A stretch of DNA of 64,000 nt from Hallerella succinigenes (GTDB taxonomy: Bacteria; Fibrobacterota; Fibrobacteria; Fibrobacterales; Fibrobacteraceae). Location: assembly GCF_002797675.1 (NCBI RefSeq), contig NZ_PGEX01000001.1, positions 3,063,023-3,127,022 on the forward strand. The letters are read 5' to 3'. Shown in pieces: positions 58,844 to 64,000 of this stretch. How positions within the stretch are numbered: position 1 is the first letter of the stretch; each line of letters starts with the position of its first letter. Position numbers and translations under genes: made by a program. Below the pieces are notes generated by a model, which was not told the DNA's origin, made no database searches, and saw nothing but the letters and a program-made list of their open reading frames with translations.

Positions 58844-59070
58844 TTTTTTCGCGAAAAATGATGTATATTTAGGGTATTGGGGCCCAGACCCGCGAGTTTG
58901 AGCAGTATATTCTAAGCACCGGCAAAAACGCAATCAGGCTACTTCGTTGAATATCAACGAGTTAGAGAAAAATCCTTCGGAAAAAGTCGATTCGAAGGTA
59001 GTGCTCAAAAAGTCTGGCAGAAAAACGCCCTCTGGAACCCTTGATTTATAAGGCCTCGGCGATGCCACCC
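58844..59070 (+). other. CRISPR leader of array 1
   Basis: About 227 bases nearly identical to 63632-63857, including CCGCGAGTTTGAGCAGTATA, CTACTTCGTTGAATATCAAC and TCGATTCGAAGGTAGTGC. Both copies directly precede a first perfect repeat. A shorter, decayed copy lies at 61701-61779. The duplication shows which side new spacers are added to. Confidence 0.85.
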
Positions 59071-59816
59071 CTCCGAAAGCACTCCACGATATACAGTGGA
59101 TTAAGACCCATAATCGTCTGTAAGTGCGAAGCAGTCAATGGCACTCCGAAAGCACTCCACGATATACAGTGGATTAAGACTGCGATTACCCGACGCAAAA
59201 ACATAAGACGCTTGTTCCTCCGAAAGCACTCCACGATATACAGTGGATTAAGACTCCACGCGGTGTGGGTACGTGAAGAGCGTTGCGTGGCTCCGAAAGC
59301 ACTCCACGATATACAGTGGATTAAGACAACTTGGACAAGTCGCGAGCCTTCTTGACCATATAGGCTCCAAAAGCACTCCACGACATACAGTGGATTAAGA
59401 CTGCACAACCACGGAACCATCGTCGCAAGTCTTGGCTCCAAAAGCACTCCACGATATACAGTGGATTAAGACCCCTCTTAAGGGCTTCTGTCAGCTTCCG
59501 TTCGATCTCCGAAAGCACTCCACGATATACAGTGGATTAAGACTTGAGTCTTGAAAGGATAGCCTCCGTGATTTGCTCTCCGAAAGCACTCCACGATATA
59601 CAGTGGATTAAGACTCCCGAACCCACGCACTGAACGGCGTCATCGCTCGGTGCTCCGAAAGCACTCCACGATATACAGTGGATTAAGACGCAAGTCTACG
59701 ATTACTTCTGTAGTGACAACACTGACTCCGAAAGCACTCCACGATATACAGTGGATTAAGACTTTTAATTCTTCTCTATTGTTTATTGTTTTGAGCTCCA
59801 AAAGCACTCCACGATA
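59071..59816 (+). CRISPR. CRISPR array 1: ten full repeats and one truncated repeat
   Basis: Repeat length is 37, starting CTCCGAAAGCACTCCACGAT and ending ATACAGTGGATTAAGAC. Repeats begin at 59071, 59144, 59218, 59291, 59365, 59436, 59507, 59578, 59653 and 59726; a 21-base 3'-truncated repeat starts at 59796. Spacers are 33-38 bases. Repeats at 59365 and 59436 and the last one carry G-to-A at position 5, and that at 59365 has one more change. The leader is on the left. Arrays with Cas6 belong to type I or III; the subtype cannot be fixed without effector genes. Confidence 0.97.
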
Positions 59817-59855
59817 AACCACGAACCCCATTTGCGTTTTTGCTGACAAATTTTA

Positions 59856-59880
59856 GGCTCCGCTTCGGCGGGGCCTTTTG
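59856..59880 (+). terminator. Array 1 terminator
   Basis: GGCTCCGC and GCGGGGCC pair around a TTCG tetraloop, followed by TTTTGTGTTTTG. The same hairpin recurs at 63174-63193 after the second AAA ATPase gene, each time just upstream of a sigma-54 cassette. Confidence 0.8.
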
Positions 59881-59902
59881 TGTTTTGTACTACATATAAA
59901 AA

Positions 59903-59934
59903 CGTATTTCTGTATACGATTTTGTATATACATC
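59903..59934 (+). promoter_or_regulatory. Putative enhancer (upstream activator site) of cassette A
   Basis: GTATTTCTGTATAC and GTATATAC lie about 70-95 bases before the -24 element, where NtrC-type activators bind. The corresponding stretch at 63222-63252 keeps GTATTTCTGTATAC and GTATAC although the flanking bases differ. Confidence 0.5.
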
Positions 59935-59998
59935 CATCAACGCATATAGTCCTAATTCTCCACCCTGCGATTTTTGCCTGAAAATCGCATTTTCCTTT

Positions 59999-60014
59999 TG
60001 GCACGGGTTTTGCA
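59999..60014 (+). promoter_or_regulatory. Sigma-54 promoter of cassette A
   Basis: TGGCACG-N4-TTGCA matches the -24/-12 consensus exactly, with GG and GC ten bases apart. Transcription should start near 60025, where a perfect hairpin begins. An identical promoter is at 63318-63333. Confidence 0.85.
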
Positions 60015-60024
60015 AATAGCTGTA

Positions 60025-60045
60025 TGTCCGGGAAACTCCCGGACA
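60025..60045 (+). ncRNA. Conserved 5' hairpin of cassette A transcript
   Basis: TGTCCGGG and CCCGGACA form an 8-bp stem with an AAACT loop at the expected 5' end of the RNA. At 63344-63364 the stem is TGTTCGAGA/TCTCGGACA, with compensating changes that keep pairing, so the structure rather than the sequence is conserved. It may protect the RNA or control translation. Confidence 0.6.
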
Positions 60046-60076
60046 AAACAACAACCCTCAACAAAGGAGAACAACC

Positions 60077-60151
60077 ATGATTCCAATACTCCCCATCCTC
60101 GCCGGAATCGCATCCGCAACAACCATCATCAAAAACATCCGCGACATATAA
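60077..60151 (+). CDS. Tiny hydrophobic peptide A1 (24 residues)
   Basis: MIPILPILAGIASATTIIKN plus IRDI. AAGGAG at 60064-60069 gives a 7-base spacing. A hydrophobic segment (2-18) with a charged end suggests a membrane peptide. It is first in a sigma-54-driven transcript. A decayed copy of its end (TCCGCGACAT then a stop) is found at about 61780-61822. No family is recognised; it could be a toxin, signal or membrane effector, none of which is shown. Confidence 0.6.
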   Translation: MIPILPILAGIASATTIIKNIRDI

Positions 60152-60166
60152 AAAAGGAGGCCATCT

Positions 60167-60226
60167 ATGGCAATCGCCTTCCTCGCCACAATCATCGGAT
60201 TCCTCGTCATCGCCCACCAATCCTAA
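60167..60226 (+). CDS. Tiny hydrophobic peptide A2 (19 residues)
   Basis: MAIAFLATIIGFLVIAHQS is almost wholly a membrane helix. AGGAGG at 60155-60160 lies 6 bases before the ATG, a near-perfect ribosome site. It starts 15 bases after peptide A1. Its extreme hydrophobicity resembles type I toxin peptides, but no antisense RNA was identified. Confidence 0.6.
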   Translation: MAIAFLATIIGFLVIAHQS

Positions 60227-60255
60227 CCCATCCCCTAACCCAAAGGAGGCTCGCC

Positions 60256-60303
60256 ATGTCCTTCATCCCCGAATATAACGACACCGTCTTCAGCGAAATC
60301 TAA
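60256..60303 (+). CDS. Tiny acidic peptide A3 (15 residues)
   Basis: MSFIPEYNDTVFSEI, with AAAGGAGG ending 6 bases upstream. A relative at 61846-61890 (MSIIPEYSDTAIID) keeps the I-P-E-Y-x-D-T core and the same ribosome site. Conservation of the peptide, not only of the RNA, suggests that it is translated and functional. Confidence 0.62.
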   Translation: MSFIPEYNDTVFSEI

Positions 60304-60329
60304 TCGCCCAACCTCCATCAACCATACAT

Positions 60330-60370
60330 AAAATCTTTCGCGGTAGCCCCGCCCGCAAAAGATTTTCTTT
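60330..60370 (+). terminator. Hairpin between cassette A and cas1
   Basis: AAAATCTTTCGCGG and CCCGCAAAAGATTTT pair and are followed by CTTT. It would end or reduce the sigma-54 transcript before cas1, which has its own ribosome site (AAGGGA at about 60376). Confidence 0.7.
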
Positions 60371-60390
60371 ACCATAAGGGACTTTCAACT

Positions 60391-61410
60391 ATGAACCTCT
60401 ACATCACAGAACAAGGAACAAGCATCCGCAAACAAGGCAACCACCTCCGCCTCACAAAAGCAGACAAACTCGTCGGAGACTACCTGATTTCAGAAATATC
60501 CTCGGTAAACATCATGGGCGCAGCATCCATCAGCAGCGACGCAATGGCATCGCTCAACGACGCCGGAGCAAGCGTAGCCTTCCTTGACCGCGGCGGACGA
60601 TTCAAAGGCAAATACACCTCGCAATCCGCCAAGAACGTTTATCTAAGACTCGCCCAATACGACGCTTTCCGTAATCGTCACGAATCCTTCGAAATTGCAA
60701 GGGGCTTCGTCGTATCAAAAATAGAAAGCGGAATCGCGCTGCTGAACGCCTGCGACAAGAATCCGCACAACCCCTTCCGCTTTGACGCACGCCCCGCAAT
60801 GCAAAAGTCGCTCCAGTCTGCAATGGACTGCTCCGGCACCGACAAAAATACGCTCCGCGGAATCGAAGGCAACGCCGCCAAAATCTATTTTTCAAGTTAC
60901 GCACAATGCCTTATGAATGGCATCCGCTTCCCCGGACGAAAATTTCACCCCTGCACCGATCCCGTAAACGCACTGTTATCACTCGGCTACGCATTTACCG
61001 CAAAACGCATCGAAGCCTTGCTCGAGACCTATGGATTCGACCCCGCCATCGGATTCCTGCATGAACCCGAATACGGCAGGGCATCTCTTGCCTGCGACAT
61101 GCTCGAAGAGTTCCGCCACCCGCTTGTCGATAGACTCGTCCTTAAAATACTCAATAGAAAATTCATTGGCACAACAGACTTTGTACGCAAGGGCGACTCG
61201 GACGACAGCCCGCTACAACTGACCCGCGAGGGAATGGCCGCGTTCATCCGCCACTACGAGGAATTCTGCGATTCGCCGAACCGCGTGGTACCAGACAACG
61301 AAGGCGCATCCTGGAACAGCCTAATGCGTTTGCGCGTAGAAGCTTTGCGCCGCCGCCTACTCAAGAAAAAACAAAACACAGTGGGCATCACAACTCAGGA
61401 GGCCGCATGA
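60391..61410 (+). CDS. cas1: CRISPR integrase Cas1
   Basis: 339 residues. The metal site is recognisable as Glu in LRGIEGNAAKIYF, His in IGFLHEPEYGRASL and the acidic residue in CDMLEEFRHPLVDRLVL. The N-terminal beta domain has IMGAASISSDAMASLNDAG and VAFLDRGGRFKG. With Cas2 it inserts new spacers next to the leader. It overlaps cas2 by four bases (ATGA). Confidence 0.97.
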   Translation: MNLYITEQGTSIRKQGNHLRLTKADKLVGDYLISEISSVNIMGAASISSDAMASLNDAGASVAFLDRGGRFKGKYTSQSAKNVYLRLAQYDAFRNRHESFEIARGFVVSKIESGIALLNACDKNPHNPFRFDARPAMQKSLQSAMDCSGTDKNTLRGIEGNAAKIYFSSYAQCLMNGIRFPGRKFHPCTDPVNALLSLGYAFTAKRIEALLETYGFDPAIGFLHEPEYGRASLACDMLEEFRHPLVDRLVLKILNRKFIGTTDFVRKGDSDDSPLQLTREGMAAFIRHYEEFCDSPNRVVPDNEGASWNSLMRLRVEALRRRLLKKKQNTVGITTQEAA

Positions 61411-61682
61411 AATACGTGGTGGCATTTGACATTTCTAACGGCAAGAAACGGAAAGCCGCTGCCAAAGCCTGTGCAAAATGGGGATTCCGCGTGCAAAGAT
61501 CAGTCTTTGAAATCTTTATGGATTCTTCAAAAGTGGAGGATTTTTCAGAGCAGCTTCTCGGGATAATCAACCCTGATCATGACACGGTTCGTTTGTATCC
61601 TCTCGACAGTGACAACGACCAAAACATCGTGATTATCGGCACGGGCAAGCCGGTTCGGAAACTTTCTTACGCAATTATATAG
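61407..61682 (+). CDS. cas2: CRISPR-associated protein Cas2
   Basis: 91 residues with the ferredoxin-like start MKYVVAFDISNGKKRKAAAK (Asp8 conserved), then WGFRVQRSVFEIFMD and DTVRLYPLDSDNDQNIVIIG. It is the structural partner of Cas1 in spacer capture. After the stop, a decayed leader copy starts within 20 bases. Confidence 0.96.
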   Translation: MKYVVAFDISNGKKRKAAAKACAKWGFRVQRSVFEIFMDSSKVEDFSEQLLGIINPDHDTVRLYPLDSDNDQNIVIIGTGKPVRKLSYAII

Positions 61683-61700
61683 ATCAAGCCGTTTTTGGTG

Positions 61701-61779
61701 GTTTTTCGCGGAAAATGATGTATATTTGGGGTATTGGGCCCAAACCCGCGAGTTTGAGCAGTATATTTGAGACACCGGC
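61701..61779 (+). repeat. Decayed third copy of the CRISPR leader
   Basis: It shares TTTTTCGCG, ATGATGTATATTTGGGGTAT and CCGCGAGTTTGAGCAGTATA with the two full leaders, then breaks off at CACCGGCA. It is joined directly to the tail of a peptide A1-like sequence. No repeat follows it. It marks where an array once stood or where a duplication was trimmed. Confidence 0.75.
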
Positions 61780-61845
61780 ATCATCGGCTACTCCATCATC
61801 CAAAAAAATCCGCGACATCTAACCCTTACCCAAAGGAGGCTTGCC

Positions 61846-61890
61846 ATGTCCATCATCCCCGAATACTCCGACACCGCTATCATCGACTAA
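61846..61890 (+). CDS. Tiny peptide C3 (14 residues), paralogue of A3
   Basis: MSIIPEYSDTAIID with AAAGGAGG upstream, the same spacing and context as peptide A3. Just before it lies a relic of peptide A1 (ATCCGCGACAT and a stop). No sigma-54 promoter precedes it, so expression would need a read-through transcript from cas1-cas2. Confidence 0.5.
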   Translation: MSIIPEYSDTAIID

Positions 61891-61937
61891 ACGCCATCCC
61901 GCCAACCCACAGCCTTCATTTTTACCTCCTGAACACA

Positions 61938-61970
61938 AATCCCCGGTGCAACGCGCGTCGGGGATTTTTT
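61938..61970 (+). terminator. Terminator after peptide C3
   Basis: AATCCCCG and CGGGGATT stem with a T-run. A matching hairpin is at 63577-63607 after the peptide of cassette B, showing common descent of the cassettes. Confidence 0.8.
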
Positions 61971-62056
61971 CGTTGTTTTGGGTGGGACGGCGCGACTTTT
62001 TACTTATTCGCGAATCCATATTGCAAAAAAGGGGCAATTATACTATATTGATTTAG

Positions 62057-62076
62057 AATGCGAAATTTTTCGCATT
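62057..62076. promoter_or_regulatory. Palindrome upstream of AAA ATPase copy 2
   Basis: AATGCGAAAT and TTTTCGCATT form a 20-base palindrome with one mismatch pair, 25 bases before the start codon. Its place parallels the operator of ATPase copy 1, but its sequence differs. Confidence 0.55.
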
Positions 62077-62100
62077 GATTTTTTTCGCACAGGGAGCATC

Positions 62101-63165
62101 ATGAACCCGTTCAAATTCGGAACCATCGTAGAAGACGAATATTTCACGGATCGCGTGAACGAACTTGCGCAGATTAAGGAATTACTGAACAGCGAGAACC
62201 ATCTCGTGCTAATATCCCCGCGCAGATTCGGCAAGAGCAGCCTGGTAGCAAGGGCGCTTCGGCAGATTGGCCGTCCGTCCATAACTATTGACTTCATGAA
62301 AGTCCTGAATGTGGAAGATTTGGCTTCCCAAATTTTACGCCAGGTGTTCCAGATACACAAATTCGAAAAGATCAAGCACCTTATGAAGCTTTTCCGCGTC
62401 GTGCCCACGCTCTCCTTCAATCCGGTGACCGAAGGTATGGATGTGAGCTTCGTTCCCTCGGTAGGAAAACCGTCCGCCATGTTGGAAGATTCCCTGGACT
62501 TATTGGAAAAGGTGTCTTCTGCAAAGAACCGACTTATCGTGGTGTTCGATGAATTCCAGGAAGTGAATTCCATAGACAAAACCCTGGCGAAGCAGCTGCG
62601 GGCCATCATGCAACGGCAGAAGGGATTGAATTACGTGTTTATGGGTAGCCAGGAATCCATGATGGAGGAAATATTCGAAAAGAAAAAGTCCCCATTTTTC
62701 CATTTTGGCGAACGCATGAACCTGAAGAAAATTCCTTACGAGGATTTCTATTCCTATATAGAAAGCCGCCTGCCAAATATGCCAGCAGAGCGAAAGGCTG
62801 CCATCACAGAAGAAATTTTGAAATTCACAGATGTGCACCCTTATTACACGCAACAGCTTTCGGCCGCAGTCTATAACGCAATCGAGTACAGCAAGGTCAA
62901 GGAGAATCCTGTGGCCCACGCCATAAAGAGGCAGGTGGAAGAGCATTCCCTAGATTACGAGCGACTCTGGGCGAACATGAACCGCACCGACCGCAAGGTG
63001 ATGCTCGCGCTAGCCAATAGGCGCAACCCCATGACCGATAGATCGATGGCCCCCAGTACTTTGTTCAGCGCCATCAAACGTCTGCTGAAACAGGGGTACG
63101 TCATCAAGACCACCGGTTATGAGCTCGAAGACCCATTCTTTGGTGAATGGATTTTAGGGAACTAA
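62101..63165 (+). CDS. AAA ATPase with C-terminal winged helix, copy 2
   Basis: 354 residues from the ATG at 62101 after GGGAG. Walker A is ISPRRFGKSSLVARAL, Walker B is LIVVFDEFQEV, and the next motif is YVFMGSQESMMEEIFE. The C-terminal part (LNRTDRK-like NMNRTDRKVMLALA to GYVIKTTGYELEDPFF) looks like a winged helix. It is clearly related to copy 1 (SPRR-GK, FDEFQ, GSQ motifs in the same order). It lies between cas1-cas2 and array 2. No function is established. Confidence 0.86.
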   Translation: MNPFKFGTIVEDEYFTDRVNELAQIKELLNSENHLVLISPRRFGKSSLVARALRQIGRPSITIDFMKVLNVEDLASQILRQVFQIHKFEKIKHLMKLFRVVPTLSFNPVTEGMDVSFVPSVGKPSAMLEDSLDLLEKVSSAKNRLIVVFDEFQEVNSIDKTLAKQLRAIMQRQKGLNYVFMGSQESMMEEIFEKKKSPFFHFGERMNLKKIPYEDFYSYIESRLPNMPAERKAAITEEILKFTDVHPYYTQQLSAAVYNAIEYSKVKENPVAHAIKRQVEEHSLDYERLWANMNRTDRKVMLALANRRNPMTDRSMAPSTLFSAIKRLLKQGYVIKTTGYELEDPFFGEWILGN

Positions 63166-63173
63166 AAAATGGG

Positions 63174-63197
63174 GGCTCCGCTTCGGCGGGGCCTTTT
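63174..63197 (+). terminator. Terminator after AAA ATPase copy 2
   Basis: GGCTCCGC and GCGGGGCC around TTCG, then TTTT; the same hairpin as at 59856-59875. Confidence 0.8.
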
Positions 63198-63221
63198 GTG
63201 TTTTGTACGGCATATAAAAAT

Positions 63222-63252
63222 GTATTTCTGTATACATTTTCGTATACGCATT
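63222..63252 (+). promoter_or_regulatory. Putative enhancer of cassette B
   Basis: GTATTTCTGTATAC is followed by CGTATACG, at the same distance before the sigma-54 promoter as in cassette A. Confidence 0.5.
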
Positions 63253-63317
63253 CATCAACATTTTCAGCCCTGTTTTTCCACCCTGCGATTTTTGCTTAAA
63301 AAACAGCATTTTCCTTT

Positions 63318-63333
63318 TGGCACGGGTTTTGCA
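63318..63333 (+). promoter_or_regulatory. Sigma-54 promoter of cassette B
   Basis: TGGCACG-N4-TTGCA, identical to the promoter of cassette A including the N4 bases. It precedes the hairpin at 63344-63364 by 10 bases. Confidence 0.85.
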
Positions 63334-63343
63334 TATAGCTGTA

Positions 63344-63364
63344 TGTTCGAGAAAATCTCGGACA
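63344..63364 (+). ncRNA. Conserved 5' hairpin of cassette B transcript
   Basis: A nine-base stem TGTTCGAGA/TCTCGGACA with an AAA loop. Compared with cassette A, one G-C pair became A-T, and one C-G pair became a T-G wobble. Confidence 0.58.
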
Positions 63365-63392
63365 ACAAACCCTTAACCAAGGAGAAATCACT

Positions 63393-63470
63393 ATGCTCCC
63401 ACTACAACTCCTCATCACCAGCGTCACCACCATCTACAACATCGTCGAATACATCAACAGCAACAAATAA
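63393..63470 (+). CDS. Tiny peptide B1 (25 residues)
   Basis: MLPLQLLITSVTTIYNIVEY plus INSNK. AAGGAG at 63379-63384 gives 8-base spacing. It occupies the place of peptide A1 and shares the M-x-P-x-x-x-x-L/I start, a T-T-I centre and an N-I run (TTIIKNI versus TTIYNIV). Hydrophobic N-terminal half, polar end. Downstream remnants of an A3-like ORF have lost the ribosome site. Confidence 0.58.
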   Translation: MLPLQLLITSVTTIYNIVEYINSNK

Positions 63471-63576
63471 CCCACCACACCCTAACCAAAAGAAACCTCG
63501 CTATATGCGAAACCGAACTCGAATTCCTCGCCAAATACTGCTAAACCCACAGCTTTCATATTTACCTCCTGAAACA

Positions 63577-63607
63577 AATCCCGGCGCCACGCGTATCGGG
63601 GATTTTT
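63577..63607 (+). terminator. Terminator of cassette B
   Basis: AATCCC and GGGGATTTTT stem, aligned with the terminator at 61938-61970. Confidence 0.7.
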
Positions 63608-63631
63608 CGTTGTTTCGGGTGAAATTATGTG

Positions 63632-63857
63632 ATTTTTCGCGAAAATGATGTATATTTGGGGTATTAGGGGCCCAGACCCGCGAGTTTGAGCAGTATATTC
63701 TAAGCACCGGCAAAAGGCAATCAGGCTACTTCGTTGAATATCAACGAGTTATAAGAAAATCCTCCGAAAAAAAGTCGATTCGAAGGTAGTGCTCAAAAAG
63801 TCTGGCAGAAAAACGCCCTCTGGAACCCTTGATTTATAAGGCCCCGGCGATGCCACC
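63632..63857 (+). other. CRISPR leader of array 2
   Basis: A near-identical copy of 58844-59070 with only scattered changes and small indels, ending directly at the first repeat of array 2. Confidence 0.85.
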
Positions 63858-64000
63858 CTCCGAAAGCACTCCACGATATACAGTGGATTAAGACTTCTGA
63901 AAGTTGTTTAAGTAGTCTTAACCTGTATCTCCGAAAGCACTCCACGATATACAGTGGATTAAGACCATACTTCACAGCAAAAGTATTGTACTTGTCTTTG
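63858..64000 (+). CRISPR. CRISPR array 2, start only
   Basis: Two perfect 37-base repeats at 63858-63894 and 63929-63965, identical to those of array 1, with a 34-base spacer between them. A second spacer runs to the window edge. The array continues outside, so its length and any effector genes are unknown. Confidence 0.95.

Noticed and set aside
59041..59447. Open frames on both strands through array 1 with repeated peptides (e.g. KALHDIQWIKT)
   Set aside because: They are translations of the CRISPR repeats; no ribosome site and the periodicity follows the repeat-spacer unit.
59796..60151. CreTA-like toxin with a crRNA-like antitoxin using the truncated repeat
   Set aside because: The truncated repeat is the natural array end, spacer 10 shows no evident complementarity to the cassette promoter by eye, and the cassette has its own sigma-54 promoter. 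Not excluded, but not supported.

Overview
The window looks like a chromosome segment of a Fibrobacter species or a close relative (Gram-negative, rumen-type fibre degrader). Three sequence features point there. There are two copies of the Fibrobacter 'major paralogous' (FISUMP) domain, with its C-Y...N-C...YGRLYTW signature (one intact gene, one decayed). Several lipoproteins carry a lipobox followed by a serine-rich linker. There are also large secreted proteins with sugar-polymer-type domains. The placement rests on these features only; no database comparison was made.

Positions 1-36,000 are mostly ordinary chromosome: a histidine kinase / receiver / sigma-54 activator operon; translation and tRNA/rRNA maintenance genes (glnS, rsmG, tgt, dus, rpsD, a 23S methyltransferase); nrdR; an ECF sigma / anti-sigma / LTXXQ-protein cassette; argF; a phosphate operon (Pit transporter with a PhoU-like tail, PhoB-like and PhoR-like regulators) preceded by a four-repeat PHO-box-like element; a 1029-residue secreted beta-helix protein; lipoproteins; an iron-type alcohol dehydrogenase; and an acyl-CoA ligase. 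An intact ISL3 element with an 8-bp target duplication lies just upstream of gdhA.

Positions 37,850-45,190 are a junkyard of mobile DNA: two integrase-core transposase remnants sharing a 125-bp segment, two different degraded IS21 elements, a complete IS256 element inserted in one of them with an 8-bp duplication, an epimerase cut off after 31 codons, and a toxin-antitoxin pair with a frameshifted PIN toxin. A two-gene Septu-like (ATPase + HNH nuclease) defence module survives inside it. Two 229-bp inverted copies of an IS21 end bracket about 5.8 kb that includes this module.

Positions 45,200-55,750 hold an AT-rich, minus-strand surface-polysaccharide operon: TagA/WecG-like transferase, a TarI-like pentitol-phosphate cytidylyltransferase, a TarJ-like dehydrogenase, ribulose-phosphate epimerase, flippase, CDP-glycerol/ribitol-type phosphotransferase, polymerase, LicD, two acyltransferases and a glycosyltransferase. 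Together they suggest a polymer containing pentitol phosphate, resembling teichoic acid, in a Gram-negative cell.

Positions 56,480-64,000 are a CRISPR locus: cas6, array 1 (10 full repeats plus a truncated one), cas1-cas2 and the start of array 2, with AAA ATPase genes at both sides. No interference effector is visible. The most unusual content is here: two cassettes with consensus sigma-54 promoters, each followed by a conserved 5' hairpin and tiny hydrophobic or short ORFs (14-25 codons) with strong Shine-Dalgarno sites, plus a third decayed cassette. They sit between arrays, leaders and cas genes, and I do not recognise them as any described system.
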